Origin: an uncultured bacterium | GTDB taxonomy: Bacteria > Planctomycetota > UBA1135 | Length of the DNA: 45,451 bases | Direction of reading: 5' to 3' | Assembly (NCBI GenBank): GCA_937919925.1 | Contig: CALFOT010000088.1 | Span: forward strand, 1 to 45,451 | Shown: in pieces, positions 25,413 through 33,942 of the stretch | Layout: each line of letters begins with the position of its first letter | Numbering within the stretch: the first letter of the stretch is position 1 | Notes under the pieces: model-generated | Seen by the model: only the letters and a program-made list of their open reading frames with translations | The model's database searches: none | Told to the model about the DNA's origin: nothing | Translations under genes and position numbers: made by a program

Positions 25413-25444
25413 TTGACGGATATTGGCCTACGTCAGGCTATAAT
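25413..25444 (+). promoter_or_regulatory. Probable sigma-70 promoter of lipA
   Basis: TTGACG (25413-25418) and a perfect TATAAT (25439-25444) are separated by 20 bp, longer than the ideal 17. Transcription would begin near 25451, about 22 nt before the GTG start codon of lipA at 25473. The near-consensus boxes make it the best promoter candidate in the window, despite the spacing. Confidence 0.5.
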
Positions 25445-25472
25445 CTCCAGTTCAAGTTTTCTCCATTTTGCC

Positions 25473-26354
25473 GTGAAAGAACCCAAACCCGCCTGGTTAA
25501 AAATGAAGCTGCCCACTGGGCCGGCCGTAGCTGAGTTGCGTAAATCTTTACGCGAAAGGAGTTTGTATACGGTTTGCGAAGAAGCGCGCTGCCCCAACCA
25601 GGGCGAATGTTGGGCGGATGGCACCGCTACGGTGATGCTACTCGGGGATACTTGCACGCGCGGGTGCCGTTTTTGCGCCGTGAAGACCGGCAATCCTCAA
25701 GGTTGGTTGGATTCAGATGAGCCAGCTAAAGTGGCTTCCGGCGCCGAGATTCCTGGTTTGCGCTACATCGTGCTCACCAGCGTGGATCGCGATGATTTAC
25801 CTGATTTTGGCGCTGGCCACTATGCTGCCACTATTTTGGCGTTGAAGGCGAAGCGCCCCGATTTGCTGATTGAAGCCCTTACTCCAGACTTCCAAGGGCG
25901 CGTTGATTGCATCCATACCATCTGCGATTCTGGGCTTGAAGTGTTTGCGCACAACATCGAAACGGTGCAGCGTCTGCATCGCCGCGTGCGCGATGTGCGC
26001 GCCACCTACGGCCAAACTCTGGATGTCCTGCGCGAAGCAAAACATTATCGCCCACAGGTGGTGACCAAATCATCCATCATGCTGGGCTTGGGTGAAACGG
26101 ATCCTGAAATCCTCCAAACCATGGTGGATTTGCGCGAAGCTGGAGTGGAGATTTTGACGCTTGGGCAGTATTTGCAGCCGACCAAGCGCCATCTTGCAGT
26201 AGAGGAGTTTGTTGCCCCAGAGAAATTCGACGCGTGGAAGGTGGTGGCCGAACAGGAGCTTGGTTTTGCCTACTGCGCCGCAGGCCCGCTGGTGCGCTCC
26301 TCCTATAAGGCAGCCGAAAACTTCATGCTTAGCCGCAAAGCTCTCCATGTCTGA
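25473..26354 (+). CDS. lipA: Lipoyl synthase (LipA)
   Basis: LipA is a radical SAM enzyme that inserts two sulfur atoms into protein-bound octanoyl groups, completing the lipoyl cofactor of 2-oxoacid dehydrogenases. I chose the GTG at 25473, giving 294 residues that start just before [10 protein letters not shown], the conserved N-terminus. A longer frame covers the promoter and is unlikely. The auxiliary cluster cysteines are C35, C40 and C46 ([12 protein letters not shown]), and the SAM cluster is C61, C65, C68 (CTRGCRFC). The RSSY motif near the C-terminus supplies the serine ligand of the auxiliary cluster. The start of the E1-alpha gene overlaps it by 8 nt, so lipoyl synthesis is coupled to the enzyme that needs it. 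LipB/LipM is not in view. Confidence 0.96.
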   Translation: MKEPKPAWLKMKLPTGPAVAELRKSLRERSLYTVCEEARCPNQGECWADGTATVMLLGDTCTRGCRFCAVKTGNPQGWLDSDEPAKVASGAEIPGLRYIVLTSVDRDDLPDFGAGHYAATILALKAKRPDLLIEALTPDFQGRVDCIHTICDSGLEVFAHNIETVQRLHRRVRDVRATYGQTLDVLREAKHYRPQVVTKSSIMLGLGETDPEILQTMVDLREAGVEILTLGQYLQPTKRHLAVEEFVAPEKFDAWKVVAEQELGFAYCAAGPLVRSSYKAAENFMLSRKALHV

Positions 26355-27462
26355 TCTCCTCCAAATCATTGATCAAAACGGCGTCAAAGTTGGCAAAGCC
26401 CCACGCCTGAAGCGAGAAGTGTTGTTGCAGATGTACCGCTCCATCGTGCAAACGCGGGCTTTTGATGACCGTTGCATGAAGTTGCAGCGCACGGGGCGCA
26501 TCGGTTTTTCACTTCCGAACCTTGGCATCGAGGCCGTCAGTGCAGGCTCTGCCGCCGCGATGGATCCGCGCCGCGATTGGTTTGCGCCGCATTATCGAGA
26601 TTTTGCGATGCTGTTTTATCACGGCGTGACGGCAGAGAAATTGTTCGACAACATGTTTGGTAACGGCGAGGACAACGCGCTTGGCCGCCAGATGCCCGCA
26701 CACTTCACCTTCACTGAGCCACTGCGTTTTCTCTCTATTTCGTCACCGCTCGGCACGCAGATTCCGCAGGCAGTTGGTATGGCATTGGCCATGAAAAAGC
26801 GCGGTGAAGATGGTGTTGTACTCACGACTTTTGGCGACGGCACCACCAGCACCAGTGGTTTCCATGCAGGATTGAATTTTGCTGGCGTTTTCAAAGCGCC
26901 GGTAGTTTTTTTGTGCCAGAACAACCAATTTGCAATTAGTTGTTTCACCGATAAGCAGACGGCGTCGGAAAGTTACGCGATTAAAGCGCAAGCTTACGGC
27001 ATGCCAGGAGTTCGGGTTGATGGCAACGATGCCCTTGCGGTTTATAAAGCTGTGAGTGATGCCACCAAGCGTGCTCGCGAAGGTCACGGACCCACGCTGA
27101 TCGAAGCTTATACCTTCCGCATGGGCGGGCACTCGACATCGGATGATCCCACCCGTTATGTGGATCCTGCGTTAGTTACCAAATGGGCCAAACGCGATCC
27201 CCTGTTGCGTTTGCGCAAGTGGCTGATTCACGAAGGCCATCTCAACGAAGAGAGCGCCGAATTGATGGCGCAACAAGCGGCAGAGGAAATGAAGTTGGCC
27301 GCAGATACTGCGCAAGCGAAACCGCGGCCGGTGCTCGGCACGATTTTTACAGATGTATTTGCAAGCATGCCGGCGCACCTTGAGGCGCAAATGGAATCGT
27401 GCATCAAGCATTACGCCGAACGCGATGAAGCCGTAAACGAGAAAGGAGAATTCCCACTGTGA
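26347..27462 (+). CDS. 2-oxoacid dehydrogenase E1 alpha subunit, copy 1
   Basis: The ATG at 26347 ([12 protein letters not shown]) overlaps the end of lipA by 8 nt; the longer upstream frame is not coding. The 371-residue protein is the thiamine diphosphate subunit of a branched-chain or pyruvate-type dehydrogenase complex. The ThDP motif runs from GDG (163-165) to NN (192-193). HYRDFAMLF (82-90) and GRQMPAHF (113-120) are typical of E1 alpha, and [14 protein letters not shown] (258-271) contains the phosphorylation-loop motif of this family. The alpha/beta split and [10 protein letters not shown] favour the branched-chain 2-oxoacid type, although substrate choice is not proven. The next gene, E1 beta, overlaps it by 4 nt. 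A second E1 alpha gene follows E2. Confidence 0.92.
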   Translation: MSDLLQIIDQNGVKVGKAPRLKREVLLQMYRSIVQTRAFDDRCMKLQRTGRIGFSLPNLGIEAVSAGSAAAMDPRRDWFAPHYRDFAMLFYHGVTAEKLFDNMFGNGEDNALGRQMPAHFTFTEPLRFLSISSPLGTQIPQAVGMALAMKKRGEDGVVLTTFGDGTTSTSGFHAGLNFAGVFKAPVVFLCQNNQFAISCFTDKQTASESYAIKAQAYGMPGVRVDGNDALAVYKAVSDATKRAREGHGPTLIEAYTFRMGGHSTSDDPTRYVDPALVTKWAKRDPLLRLRKWLIHEGHLNEESAELMAQQAAEEMKLAADTAQAKPRPVLGTIFTDVFASMPAHLEAQMESCIKHYAERDEAVNEKGEFPL

Positions 27463-28436
27463 CCGAACTCACCCTAGTACAAGCCGTGAATGACGGATTG
27501 CGCTCCATCATGAGAGCGGATGAAACCGTTCTTGTGATGGGCGAAGATGTCGGCCCCAAAGGCGGCGTTTTCTTGGCAACCGAAAAACTTAGCGAAGAGT
27601 TCGGTGAGGAACGTTGCTTTGATACTCCTCTGAGCGAAGACGGCATCATTGGTGCTGGCATTGGCCTGGCAATGAATGGCATGAAGCCAGTTTGTGAAAT
27701 CCAGTTTCAGGATTTTATTTTCCCGGCGTTCGATCAAATTGTTTCCGAAGCGGCGAAGATTCGTTATCGCTCGGGCGGACAATACACCGTGCCGATGGTA
27801 ATCCGCACTCCTTATGGCGGCGGCATTAAGGGCGGCCTTTACCATTCTCAATCCGGTGAAGCCTACTTTGCACACACCCCTGGCTTGAAGGTGGTGATTC
27901 CGAGCACTCCCTACGATGCCAAGGGTTTATTGATCGCGTCGATTAACGATCCCGATCCGGTGTTGTTCATGGAGCCCAAAGCTTTGTACCGCGCCTTTCG
28001 CCAAGAAGTTCCGCAAGGTGTTTATGAAGTCGAGCTTTCGAAGTTGCGCACGGTCACCGAAGGCGGCGACGTGGTGGTGTTCTGTTACGGTGCGATGGTG
28101 CCGGTGTGCACCGAAGCGGCAAAGCGCGTGAAGGAGTCTCGCAATAAGGATGTACGCGTGGTAGATCTGCGCACTTTGATGCCGCTCGATGAAGAAGGTG
28201 TCTTGCAGGCCGCGCGCGATTGCGGCAGAGTGGTCATCGTCCATGAAGCGCCACGCTTTTGCGGCTATGGAGCGGAGCTTTCGGCTTTGATTGCCGAACG
28301 CGCGATTGAAACCATCGAAGCGCCAATCAAGCGTGTTGCTGGATTTGATACCCCCTTCCCCAACACCCTCGAAAGCTACTACATGCCGGATGCACGGCGT
28401 GTACTGGATGCCATCGAGGAAGTCCTCGATTTCTAA
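27459..28436 (+). CDS. 2-oxoacid dehydrogenase E1 beta subunit
   Basis: The start is GTG, overlapping the E1 alpha stop by GTGA. The 325-residue protein is the partner that completes the E1 heterotetramer. LVQAVNDGLRSIMRADETVLVMGEDVG (here in part: the MGEDVG end) is the N-terminal hallmark; E29 of the MGEDVG motif lies near the ThDP aminopyrimidine ring. EIQFQDFIFPAFDQI and RTPYGGGIKGGLYHSQSGE are strongly conserved in BCKDH/PDH beta. The C-terminal transketolase domain includes DVRVVDLRTLMPLDEE and VIVHEAPRFCGYGAEL. Because there is only one beta subunit for two alpha subunits in this operon, it may pair with both. It is followed 11 nt later by the E2 gene. Confidence 0.93.
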   Translation: MTELTLVQAVNDGLRSIMRADETVLVMGEDVGPKGGVFLATEKLSEEFGEERCFDTPLSEDGIIGAGIGLAMNGMKPVCEIQFQDFIFPAFDQIVSEAAKIRYRSGGQYTVPMVIRTPYGGGIKGGLYHSQSGEAYFAHTPGLKVVIPSTPYDAKGLLIASINDPDPVLFMEPKALYRAFRQEVPQGVYEVELSKLRTVTEGGDVVVFCYGAMVPVCTEAAKRVKESRNKDVRVVDLRTLMPLDEEGVLQAARDCGRVVIVHEAPRFCGYGAELSALIAERAIETIEAPIKRVAGFDTPFPNTLESYYMPDARRVLDAIEEVLDF

Positions 28437-28447
28437 TCTGTACAGCC

Positions 28448-30235
28448 ATGAGTAACCTCGAATTTCCACTCCCTGACATCGGCGAAGGTGTCCACGAAGG
28501 CGAGATTGTCCGCTGGATTGTTGCCGAAGGCGCAACGGTGCAAGAGGATGAACCGATTGTCGAAGTGATGACAGATAAAGCCACCGTTGAAATTCCTGCT
28601 CCGGCTTCCGGTGTGGTGATTTCACATCGTTTTGCGGAGGGTGATGTCGCCAAAGTTGGCGATGTTATTTTTGTGATCGAGCGCGGTGGCGCTTCCACTG
28701 CGCCAGTTGCGCCGCCGGTTGTTGCTGCCGTTGTTGCACCGCCAGCCGCCGCCGTAGTTGCACCTCCAACAGCTGCTGCAGTTGCCGTTGCACCGCCAGT
28801 GGCTCCAGCAGCTGTCGCAGTTGCTGCGCCCGTTGTTGCCTTAGCCGCACCTGCTGCTGGCACTAGTTTGTTTGAGTTCCCTTTGCCGGACATCGGCGAA
28901 GGCGTGCACGAAGGTGAAATCGTGCGTTGGATTGTGGAAGTAGGCGCAACCGTCGCCGAAGACGAACCGATTGTGGAAGTCATGACGGATAAAGCCACCG
29001 TCGAAATTCCAGCCCCTGTTTCCGGGGTGCTGCTGAAAGCCAATTTCGCAGCCGGTGATACCGCCACTGTTGGCGACGTCATTTTTGTGATTGCTGTCGG
29101 CAGTGGCGCCGCCGCCGCCCCAGCAGCTGCTGCACCAGCACCTGCATCAGCATCAGCATCAGCACCAGCACCAGCCGCCACCACCGCCACCGCCACTCCG
29201 GTAGTTGCAGTGGCTCCCGCACCGGCCGCCCTGGTTGCTGATCCAAAGCGTAAAGTTTTGGCGGCTCCCGCAACGCGTCGTTTGGCGCGCGAGATGGGTG
29301 TGGATTTATCCACTGTGAATGGCCGCGGTCCGAATGGCCGCGTGCTGCCAGATGATGTGCGGGCTGCTGCCGCCGCGCCTGCTGCCGCCGCACCAGCACC
29401 GGTTGCGCCTGCCACAGGCACTACCGCTGCACCCACAACGCCTGCCGCGGCTGCCGCTCCAGCACCCGAGGCTTCACCCGCTGTTGCTGCCGCGTCTGGC
29501 GTAAAACCGCTACCGAGTTACCCGCAAGTGCTCGGCGCGCGCGAAACGGTGGAGATTCCTTTCCGCGGTATTCGTCGCAAAACGGCCGAGGCCATGTCGC
29601 GCTCCAAGTTCACGGCTACCCACTTCTCTTTGGTTGAAGAAGTGGATTGCACCGCTATGGTTGCGGCGCGTGCGCGTGCCAAAGTGATCGGCGAACGCCA
29701 CGGCGTGAAGATTACTTACATGGGTTACATCATGAAGGCCACCGCGCTGGCGCTCACTGAATTCCCGCAGCTCAACGCGGAGCTGGATGTGGAGCGTGGC
29801 GTAATTGTGCAGAAGAAGTATGTCAACCTAGGTATAGCCGTAGATACGCCCAATGGCCTGGTTGTGCCGGTGATTCACGATGCCCACCTCAAGAACATCA
29901 TGCAGTTGTCCATCGATTTGATGGAGATTGCCGGGCGCGCCCGCGATGGCAAGCTGAAGCCTGCGGATTTTGCGGATAGCACTTTCAGCATTAGCAATGC
30001 CGGTAACATCGGTGGCATCCTGGCCACACCTATCATCAACTTCCCGGAAGTTGCCATCATGGGCGTGCACACCATGCGCAAAATGCCACGCTGCAAGGGC
30101 GACGACATCGTTGCCGCCATGGTTATGAATCTTTCGATCAGCATTGATCATCGCCTTGTGGACGGTGCGGACGGCGCGCGCTTTATGGTGCGTGTGCGTG
30201 AGTTACTGGAAGATCCAAGTTTGATGCTACTGTAA
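28448..30235 (+). CDS. 2-oxoacid dehydrogenase E2, dihydrolipoamide acyltransferase with two lipoyl domains
   Basis: E2 forms the core of the complex, carries the acyl group on lipoyl arms and transfers it to CoA. Domains in order: lipoyl domain 1 (about 1-80, lipoylated K44 in MTDKA), an Ala/Pro/Val-rich linker, lipoyl domain 2 (about 139-218, K182 in MTDKA), a second long Ala/Pro linker, the peripheral subunit-binding domain (about 267-303, KRKVLAAPATRRLAREMG), a third linker, and the catalytic domain from about 365. The acyltransferase motif is H568-R-L-V-D572-G573. The two lipoyl domains are nearly identical through EGVHEGEIVRWIV and DEPIVEVMTDKATVEIPAP, so this is a recent internal duplication. 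Lipoyl groups made by LipA from the same operon would be attached here. No E3 gene follows. Confidence 0.95.
   Translation: MSNLEFPLPDIGEGVHEGEIVRWIVAEGATVQEDEPIVEVMTDKATVEIPAPASGVVISHRFAEGDVAKVGDVIFVIERGGASTAPVAPPVVAAVVAPPAAAVVAPPTAAAVAVAPPVAPAAVAVAAPVVALAAPAAGTSLFEFPLPDIGEGVHEGEIVRWIVEVGATVAEDEPIVEVMTDKATVEIPAPVSGVLLKANFAAGDTATVGDVIFVIAVGSGAAAAPAAAAPAPASASASAPAPAATTATATPVVAVAPAPAALVADPKRKVLAAPATRRLAREMGVDLSTVNGRGPNGRVLPDDVRAAAAAPAAAAPAPVAPATGTTAAPTTPAAAAAPAPEASPAVAAASGVKPLPSYPQVLGARETVEIPFRGIRRKTAEAMSRSKFTATHFSLVEEVDCTAMVAARARAKVIGERHGVKITYMGYIMKATALALTEFPQLNAELDVERGVIVQKKYVNLGIAVDTPNGLVVPVIHDAHLKNIMQLSIDLMEIAGRARDGKLKPADFADSTFSISNAGNIGGILATPIINFPEVAIMGVHTMRKMPRCKGDDIVAAMVMNLSISIDHRLVDGADGARFMVRVRELLEDPSLMLL
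28457..29110 (+). repeat. Internal duplication of the lipoyl domain within the E2 gene
   Basis: The segment 28457-28690 (lipoyl domain 1) is repeated at about 28871-29104 (lipoyl domain 2). The proteins match almost without change around the lipoylated lysines, while codons differ at many third positions. The repeat is therefore not brand new at DNA level but has been kept by selection or gene conversion. Confidence 0.8.
29144..29173 (+). repeat. Five tandem 6-bp units (GCATCA/GCACCA) in the E2 linker
   Basis: Three GCATCA units are followed by two GCACCA units, coding for alternating Ala-Ser and Ala-Pro in the second flexible linker of E2. Unit length is a multiple of three, so gain or loss by slippage would only change linker length. 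Confidence 0.8.
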
Positions 30236-30239
30236 ATTC

Positions 30240-31379
30240 ATGCGCGTTTCCGCACCTGAAGGCGTCAGCATTCGTAAAGCAATGCGTGAGGATGGCAGCG
30301 CGCTGTTGAAATCATTCAAGGGTGTGTCGCCGGAAAACAATGTTTTGCTGGCGATCCATTTCGCCATGTTGACCACGCGTGTGATGGATGCACGCATGAT
30401 GAATTTGCAGCGTCAAGGGCGTGTCGGTTTTGTGGGTTCGGCCATGGGGCAAGAAGGCGCGATCCATGCTTCGGCAGCAGCGTTTGGCGCAGAGGATTGG
30501 ATTTTTTCGGCACTGCGTGAAGGAGGAGTGACCTTGCAACGTGGTATGTCGATGAACGATTACATCGCGCATATGTTCGGCAACGCCGAAGACACGGCCA
30601 AGGGGCGGCAAATGCCCAACCACTTTCAGTGCAAGCAAGCGAACTTTCCAACTTGGTCGAGTGTGCTTGGCACGCAACTGCCGCACGCGGTTGGTGCTGC
30701 CATGGCCATGCAACGCCGTGGCGAAAAAAATGTAGTTGCCGCTTACACTGGCGACGGCGCCACGAGCACCAGTGGTTTTCACTCCGCAATGAATTTTGCG
30801 GGCGTGTATAAAGCGCCCGTGGTGTTTTTAGTGATTGATAACGGCTGGGCTATTTCTTTGCCCAGCTCGAAGCAAACGGCCGCGCGCTCTTACGGCGATA
30901 AAGCCGTTGCTTATGGGATGCCCGGCCACAATGTGGACGGCATGGATGTCTTTGCAGTTTATGATGCTGTGCAAGAGGCGCATCAACGCGCCCGCGATGG
31001 CGGCGGCCCAAGCCTAGTCAACCTACGTTGTTATCGCCAAGGCGGTCACTCAAGTTCCGATGATCCCACGCGTTATCGCAACGAAGAGGAAGTCGCGTAC
31101 TGGGCCAAACGCGATCCGCTCGCACGGATTGAGAACTATTTATTCAAGCACGGTTTACTCAACCAGAGTGAGCTCGAGCAAATGAATCAAGCACTCACGG
31201 CGCAAATCAGTGCGTCGATCAAGCATGCGGAAACCGTCGGCAACCCGCCGCTGGAATCGCTGGTGGAAGATGTTTTCGCCACGCCGCCGTTGCACTTGCG
31301 TCGGCAGGTAGCCGAAGCGCTGCGCATAGTTGCCGAAAAGGGCGACGTGGAAAAGTTGCTCGGCAAGTTTCCGCTGTAG
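30240..31379 (+). CDS. 2-oxoacid dehydrogenase E1 alpha subunit, copy 2
   Basis: This 379-residue protein is a second thiamine diphosphate E1 alpha, starting 4 nt after the E2 stop. It shares the layout of copy 1 but is clearly different in sequence. It has an N-terminal extension of some ten residues, GRQMPNHF (122-129), GDGATSTSGFHSAMNFAG (171-188), and RQGGHSSSDDPTRY in the phosphorylation loop. The ThDP motif ends ID200-N201 instead of NN, and the metal-binding position is N201. Residues that contact the substrate side (SALREGG in place of PHYRDFA) also differ. It could replace copy 1 in the same complex to change substrate range, or work with a beta subunit coded elsewhere. Nothing in the sequence suggests it is broken. 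Confidence 0.9.
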   Translation: MRVSAPEGVSIRKAMREDGSALLKSFKGVSPENNVLLAIHFAMLTTRVMDARMMNLQRQGRVGFVGSAMGQEGAIHASAAAFGAEDWIFSALREGGVTLQRGMSMNDYIAHMFGNAEDTAKGRQMPNHFQCKQANFPTWSSVLGTQLPHAVGAAMAMQRRGEKNVVAAYTGDGATSTSGFHSAMNFAGVYKAPVVFLVIDNGWAISLPSSKQTAARSYGDKAVAYGMPGHNVDGMDVFAVYDAVQEAHQRARDGGGPSLVNLRCYRQGGHSSSDDPTRYRNEEEVAYWAKRDPLARIENYLFKHGLLNQSELEQMNQALTAQISASIKHAETVGNPPLESLVEDVFATPPLHLRRQVAEALRIVAEKGDVEKLLGKFPL

Positions 31380-31388
31380 TTTTTGCTG

Positions 31389-31413
31389 CCGCTGGCTGTG
31401 AGCACTGCAGCGG
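31389..31413. terminator. Possible hairpin between convergent E1 alpha 2 and antiporter genes
   Basis: CCGCTG (31389-31394) pairs with CAGCGG (31408-31413) around a 13-nt loop, in the 55-nt gap between two convergent genes. There is no T run on either side, so this is a weak call based mainly on position. Confidence 0.3.
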
Positions 31414-31434
31414 GCTTTGGGGAAGTATGCAGCC

Positions 31435-33096
31435 TCAGGAAAGAGATTTCTCCGCACTCAGTCGCTTGCGTAACAAGGCAGCCAAACGCAATCCCACAAT
31501 TTTCTCCTCATCCACCACTTCGTGGGCACCTTGGGCCCATAAATCATCGAGAAAGCGGTGGTAACGAGCGCGCACAATGATGTGCGCTTGCGGGGCGATC
31601 GAGCGAATGAGCGCCACGATGGCACGCGCGGTGGCCGGATCTGGAATGGTCACCACCACTGCCGCAGCGGAAGTGATTCCTAGATGGTCCAGTACATCGG
31701 CGTGCATGGCGTCGCCAAGGTGGCCTGTGAAACCTAGCTGCCGCGCGGCCGGAATCATTTCCGAGTTGAGATCCACGATGGTCACGCGGGCAGCCAAGGC
31801 GGAGATTGCTTGGGCAACAGCTTGACCGGCGGGGCCGAAGCCGATGATGAGAATCGGCGCTGGAGCTGGGGTGAGAGCGGTTGCGAGGTCCTTGGTGCTC
31901 GTTTCAATCCAGCGCATTTTGCCCAGCGGTACCACGATCATCGAGGCCAGGCGCGGCGCACCTGCAACCAAGTAGGGAGTCAGAAAAAGCGTGGTGATGG
32001 TGGCTGAAATCACCAAGGCGAATAGATCCTCGCTGAGTAGGGAATCGCGTCCGACCGCGGCTAGCACAAAGGAAAATTCGCCGACTTGGCCCAGGCAAAG
32101 ACCGGCTGCAAGAGCGTGGATATGCGGCACGCGAAAGCGGTGCAGGACTAGCCACACCACCAAAGACTTGCCGATTACAACGGCTAAGACTAGTGAGAGT
32201 ACCGCTGGCAGATGATGGAGGAACCAAGTCGGGTCGCCGAGCATGCCAATCGAGCTGAAAAACAGCGTGACAAGCAGGGTGCGAATACTGGCGACGTCAG
32301 CGCGAATCTGCGTGGCAAACGGGGATTCTGCCAGTAGCATGCCGGCCACAAAAGCGCCCAGGGCGGGGGACAAACCAAGCTTGTGGGAGGCCCAGGTGGA
32401 GCCGAGCCCGGTGACCATGGCCAGCAGGATGGGGATTTCGCGGTTACGTTGCAGGGATTGAAAATGCAGCACGCGAGGGACCAGGCGGTTGAACAGCAGG
32501 TACAAGCCAAAAAAGAGGATGCAAGCCCACAGCAGGGTGGTTGCCACATCTACCCCGATCTGGGTCAGCGAACCCTCTCCGTCGCTCAAAACCGTGACCA
32601 TTAAAACCAGTGGCACCACCGCGATGTCTTGCATCAGCAGGATCCCCAAAGCGTGGCGGCCATGCACGCTTTCGATTTCAGCGCGAGCCACCAACAGGCG
32701 CAGCACCACTGCGGTACTGCTGAGCGTTACGATTGCGCCGATGGTGAGGGCGAGGGGCACCGAGAATCCGAAAAACATCGAGACTGCCGCCGTAAGTGAC
32801 ATGGTTACAACGACTTGCGCCGTACCTCCAGCAAGCGCTGCAAGCCCTAAACCACGCAATCTTTGCCACGAAAACTCCAGACCGATGGTGAACAGCAGCA
32901 TCGCCACACCCAATTCGGCCAGCCCGCTGACCTCCGTGGAGTTGTTAATAAATTGCAGAGCATTGGGGCCGACGAGGGTGCCAGCGGCCAGATAGCCGAG
33001 AATGGCGCTCTGGCGGAGGCGTTCACAAATCGCTCCAAGGACCATAGCAGTCAGCAGGAGGACTAAAATATCGAACAGTACGCTCCAGAGGTCCAT
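31435..33096 (-). CDS. KefB/CPA2-type monovalent cation:proton antiporter with RCK domain
   Basis: The ATG at 33096 (MDLWSVLFDILVLLL) starts directly in the first membrane helix; the longer frame adds a hydrophilic tail and is less likely. Residues 1 to about 390 are a CPA2 transporter of 11-13 helices: GYLAAGTLVGP, ELGVAMLLFTIGLEFS, STAVVLRLL and GAFVAGMLLAESPF are family hallmarks, and GQVGEFSFVLA is the late conserved helix. A TrkA-N/RCK nucleotide-binding domain begins at about 414 (ILIIGFGPAGQAV, with the dinucleotide-binding GxGxxG form) and ends near 535. Such proteins exchange K+ or Na+ for H+ in the inner membrane, controlled by NAD(H) or another ligand. It stands alone between the E1 alpha 2 gene and the divergent ACIII operon. 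Confidence 0.93.
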   Translation of the reverse strand: MDLWSVLFDILVLLLTAMVLGAICERLRQSAILGYLAAGTLVGPNALQFINNSTEVSGLAELGVAMLLFTIGLEFSWQRLRGLGLAALAGGTAQVVVTMSLTAAVSMFFGFSVPLALTIGAIVTLSSTAVVLRLLVARAEIESVHGRHALGILLMQDIAVVPLVLMVTVLSDGEGSLTQIGVDVATTLLWACILFFGLYLLFNRLVPRVLHFQSLQRNREIPILLAMVTGLGSTWASHKLGLSPALGAFVAGMLLAESPFATQIRADVASIRTLLVTLFFSSIGMLGDPTWFLHHLPAVLSLVLAVVIGKSLVVWLVLHRFRVPHIHALAAGLCLGQVGEFSFVLAAVGRDSLLSEDLFALVISATITTLFLTPYLVAGAPRLASMIVVPLGKMRWIETSTKDLATALTPAPAPILIIGFGPAGQAVAQAISALAARVTIVDLNSEMIPAARQLGFTGHLGDAMHADVLDHLGITSAAAVVVTIPDPATARAIVALIRSIAPQAHIIVRARYHRFLDDLWAQGAHEVVDEEKIVGLRLAALLRKRLSAEKSLS

Positions 33097-33291
33097 GGCG
33101 CCTATTCTCACAGATGGATGGTCCTGAGGGAAGGGTAGGGGCTTGATTCCGGGTTGCGAAAAGGATGCTTTCCCCACCTTAAAAGGAAGCGGCTTTCACG
33201 AATGAGCTGGCATCGCTATCCTATGCGGCTCAAAACGGGGCTAAGGGAACTTAATTTCTTTCGCCCCAGGAAGAGCTCCCACTTCCAAATC

Positions 33292-33942
33292 ATGAGTGAC
33301 TACCAATTTCCAAGGTGGACGGATGCTGTTCGTCCAGTCATGGGTTACGCTGCAATCATTGTTCCCATCTACTTGGTGGGGCTGATGACGTTTGCCTTTT
33401 CGGCCGACAACCTCAACCGAGGTTACGCGCCGGTGCAGCCGATGCCTTACAGCCACGCGCTGCATGCCGGCCAGCTGGGCATCGATTGCCGCTACTGTCA
33501 TAACACGGTGGAAAGTGCGGCGATGGCAGCATTGCCTTCCACATCCACGTGCATGAATTGCCACGCGCGCATTCGCCCGGATAGTCCATTGTTGGCGCCG
33601 TTGCGCGAAAGTGTCGCCAGCGGCAACCCAATCGAATGGGTGCGCGTGCACGACCTCCCGGAATTCGCTTACTTCAACCATAGTGCTCACTTGAGTGCTG
33701 GTGTGGGTTGTGTCGAATGCCACGGTCGCGTGGATCAAATGGATGTGGTCCGCCAGGAGGAAAACCTCTCGATGAGTTGGTGTCTAGAGTGTCACCGCGA
33801 TCCAGCTCCGCGCTTACGTCCGCAAGATCAACTTACCAATCTCGCTTGGGAAACTACCGAGAATCGTGAGCTGCTCGGCCAGCGTTTGATTGCTGAAAAT
33901 AACATTCACCCACGCCAGGATTGCTCCACTTGTCACCGATGA
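33292..33942 (+). CDS. actA: Alternative complex III pentaheme cytochrome subunit ActA
   Basis: ActA anchors five c-type hemes on the periplasmic side of ACIII, a quinol:electron acceptor oxidoreductase that replaces the bc1 complex. The start is the ATG at 33292 (MSDYQFPRWTD); a longer frame upstream is not convincing. One N-terminal membrane helix (about 18-36) is followed by CxxCH at C66 (CRYCH), C87 (CMNCH), C140 (CVECH), C164 (CLECH) and C211 (CSTCH). YSHALHAGQLGIDCRYCHNTVE in the family and here (in part, SHALHAGQLGIDCRYCH) is diagnostic. The last heme motif lies at the very C-terminus. The stop overlaps the ActB start by ATGA. The first gene of the ACIII operon, it has 195 nt of upstream sequence shared with the divergent antiporter. 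Confidence 0.94.
   Translation: MSDYQFPRWTDAVRPVMGYAAIIVPIYLVGLMTFAFSADNLNRGYAPVQPMPYSHALHAGQLGIDCRYCHNTVESAAMAALPSTSTCMNCHARIRPDSPLLAPLRESVASGNPIEWVRVHDLPEFAYFNHSAHLSAGVGCVECHGRVDQMDVVRQEENLSMSWCLECHRDPAPRLRPQDQLTNLAWETTENRELLGQRLIAENNIHPRQDCSTCHR

Noticed and set aside
28327..29436. Long open frame on the minus strand, antisense to the E2 gene
   Set aside because: It is a low-complexity Ala/Gly/Thr translation caused by the GC-rich repeats of the E2 linkers; it overlaps a certain gene and shows no domain.
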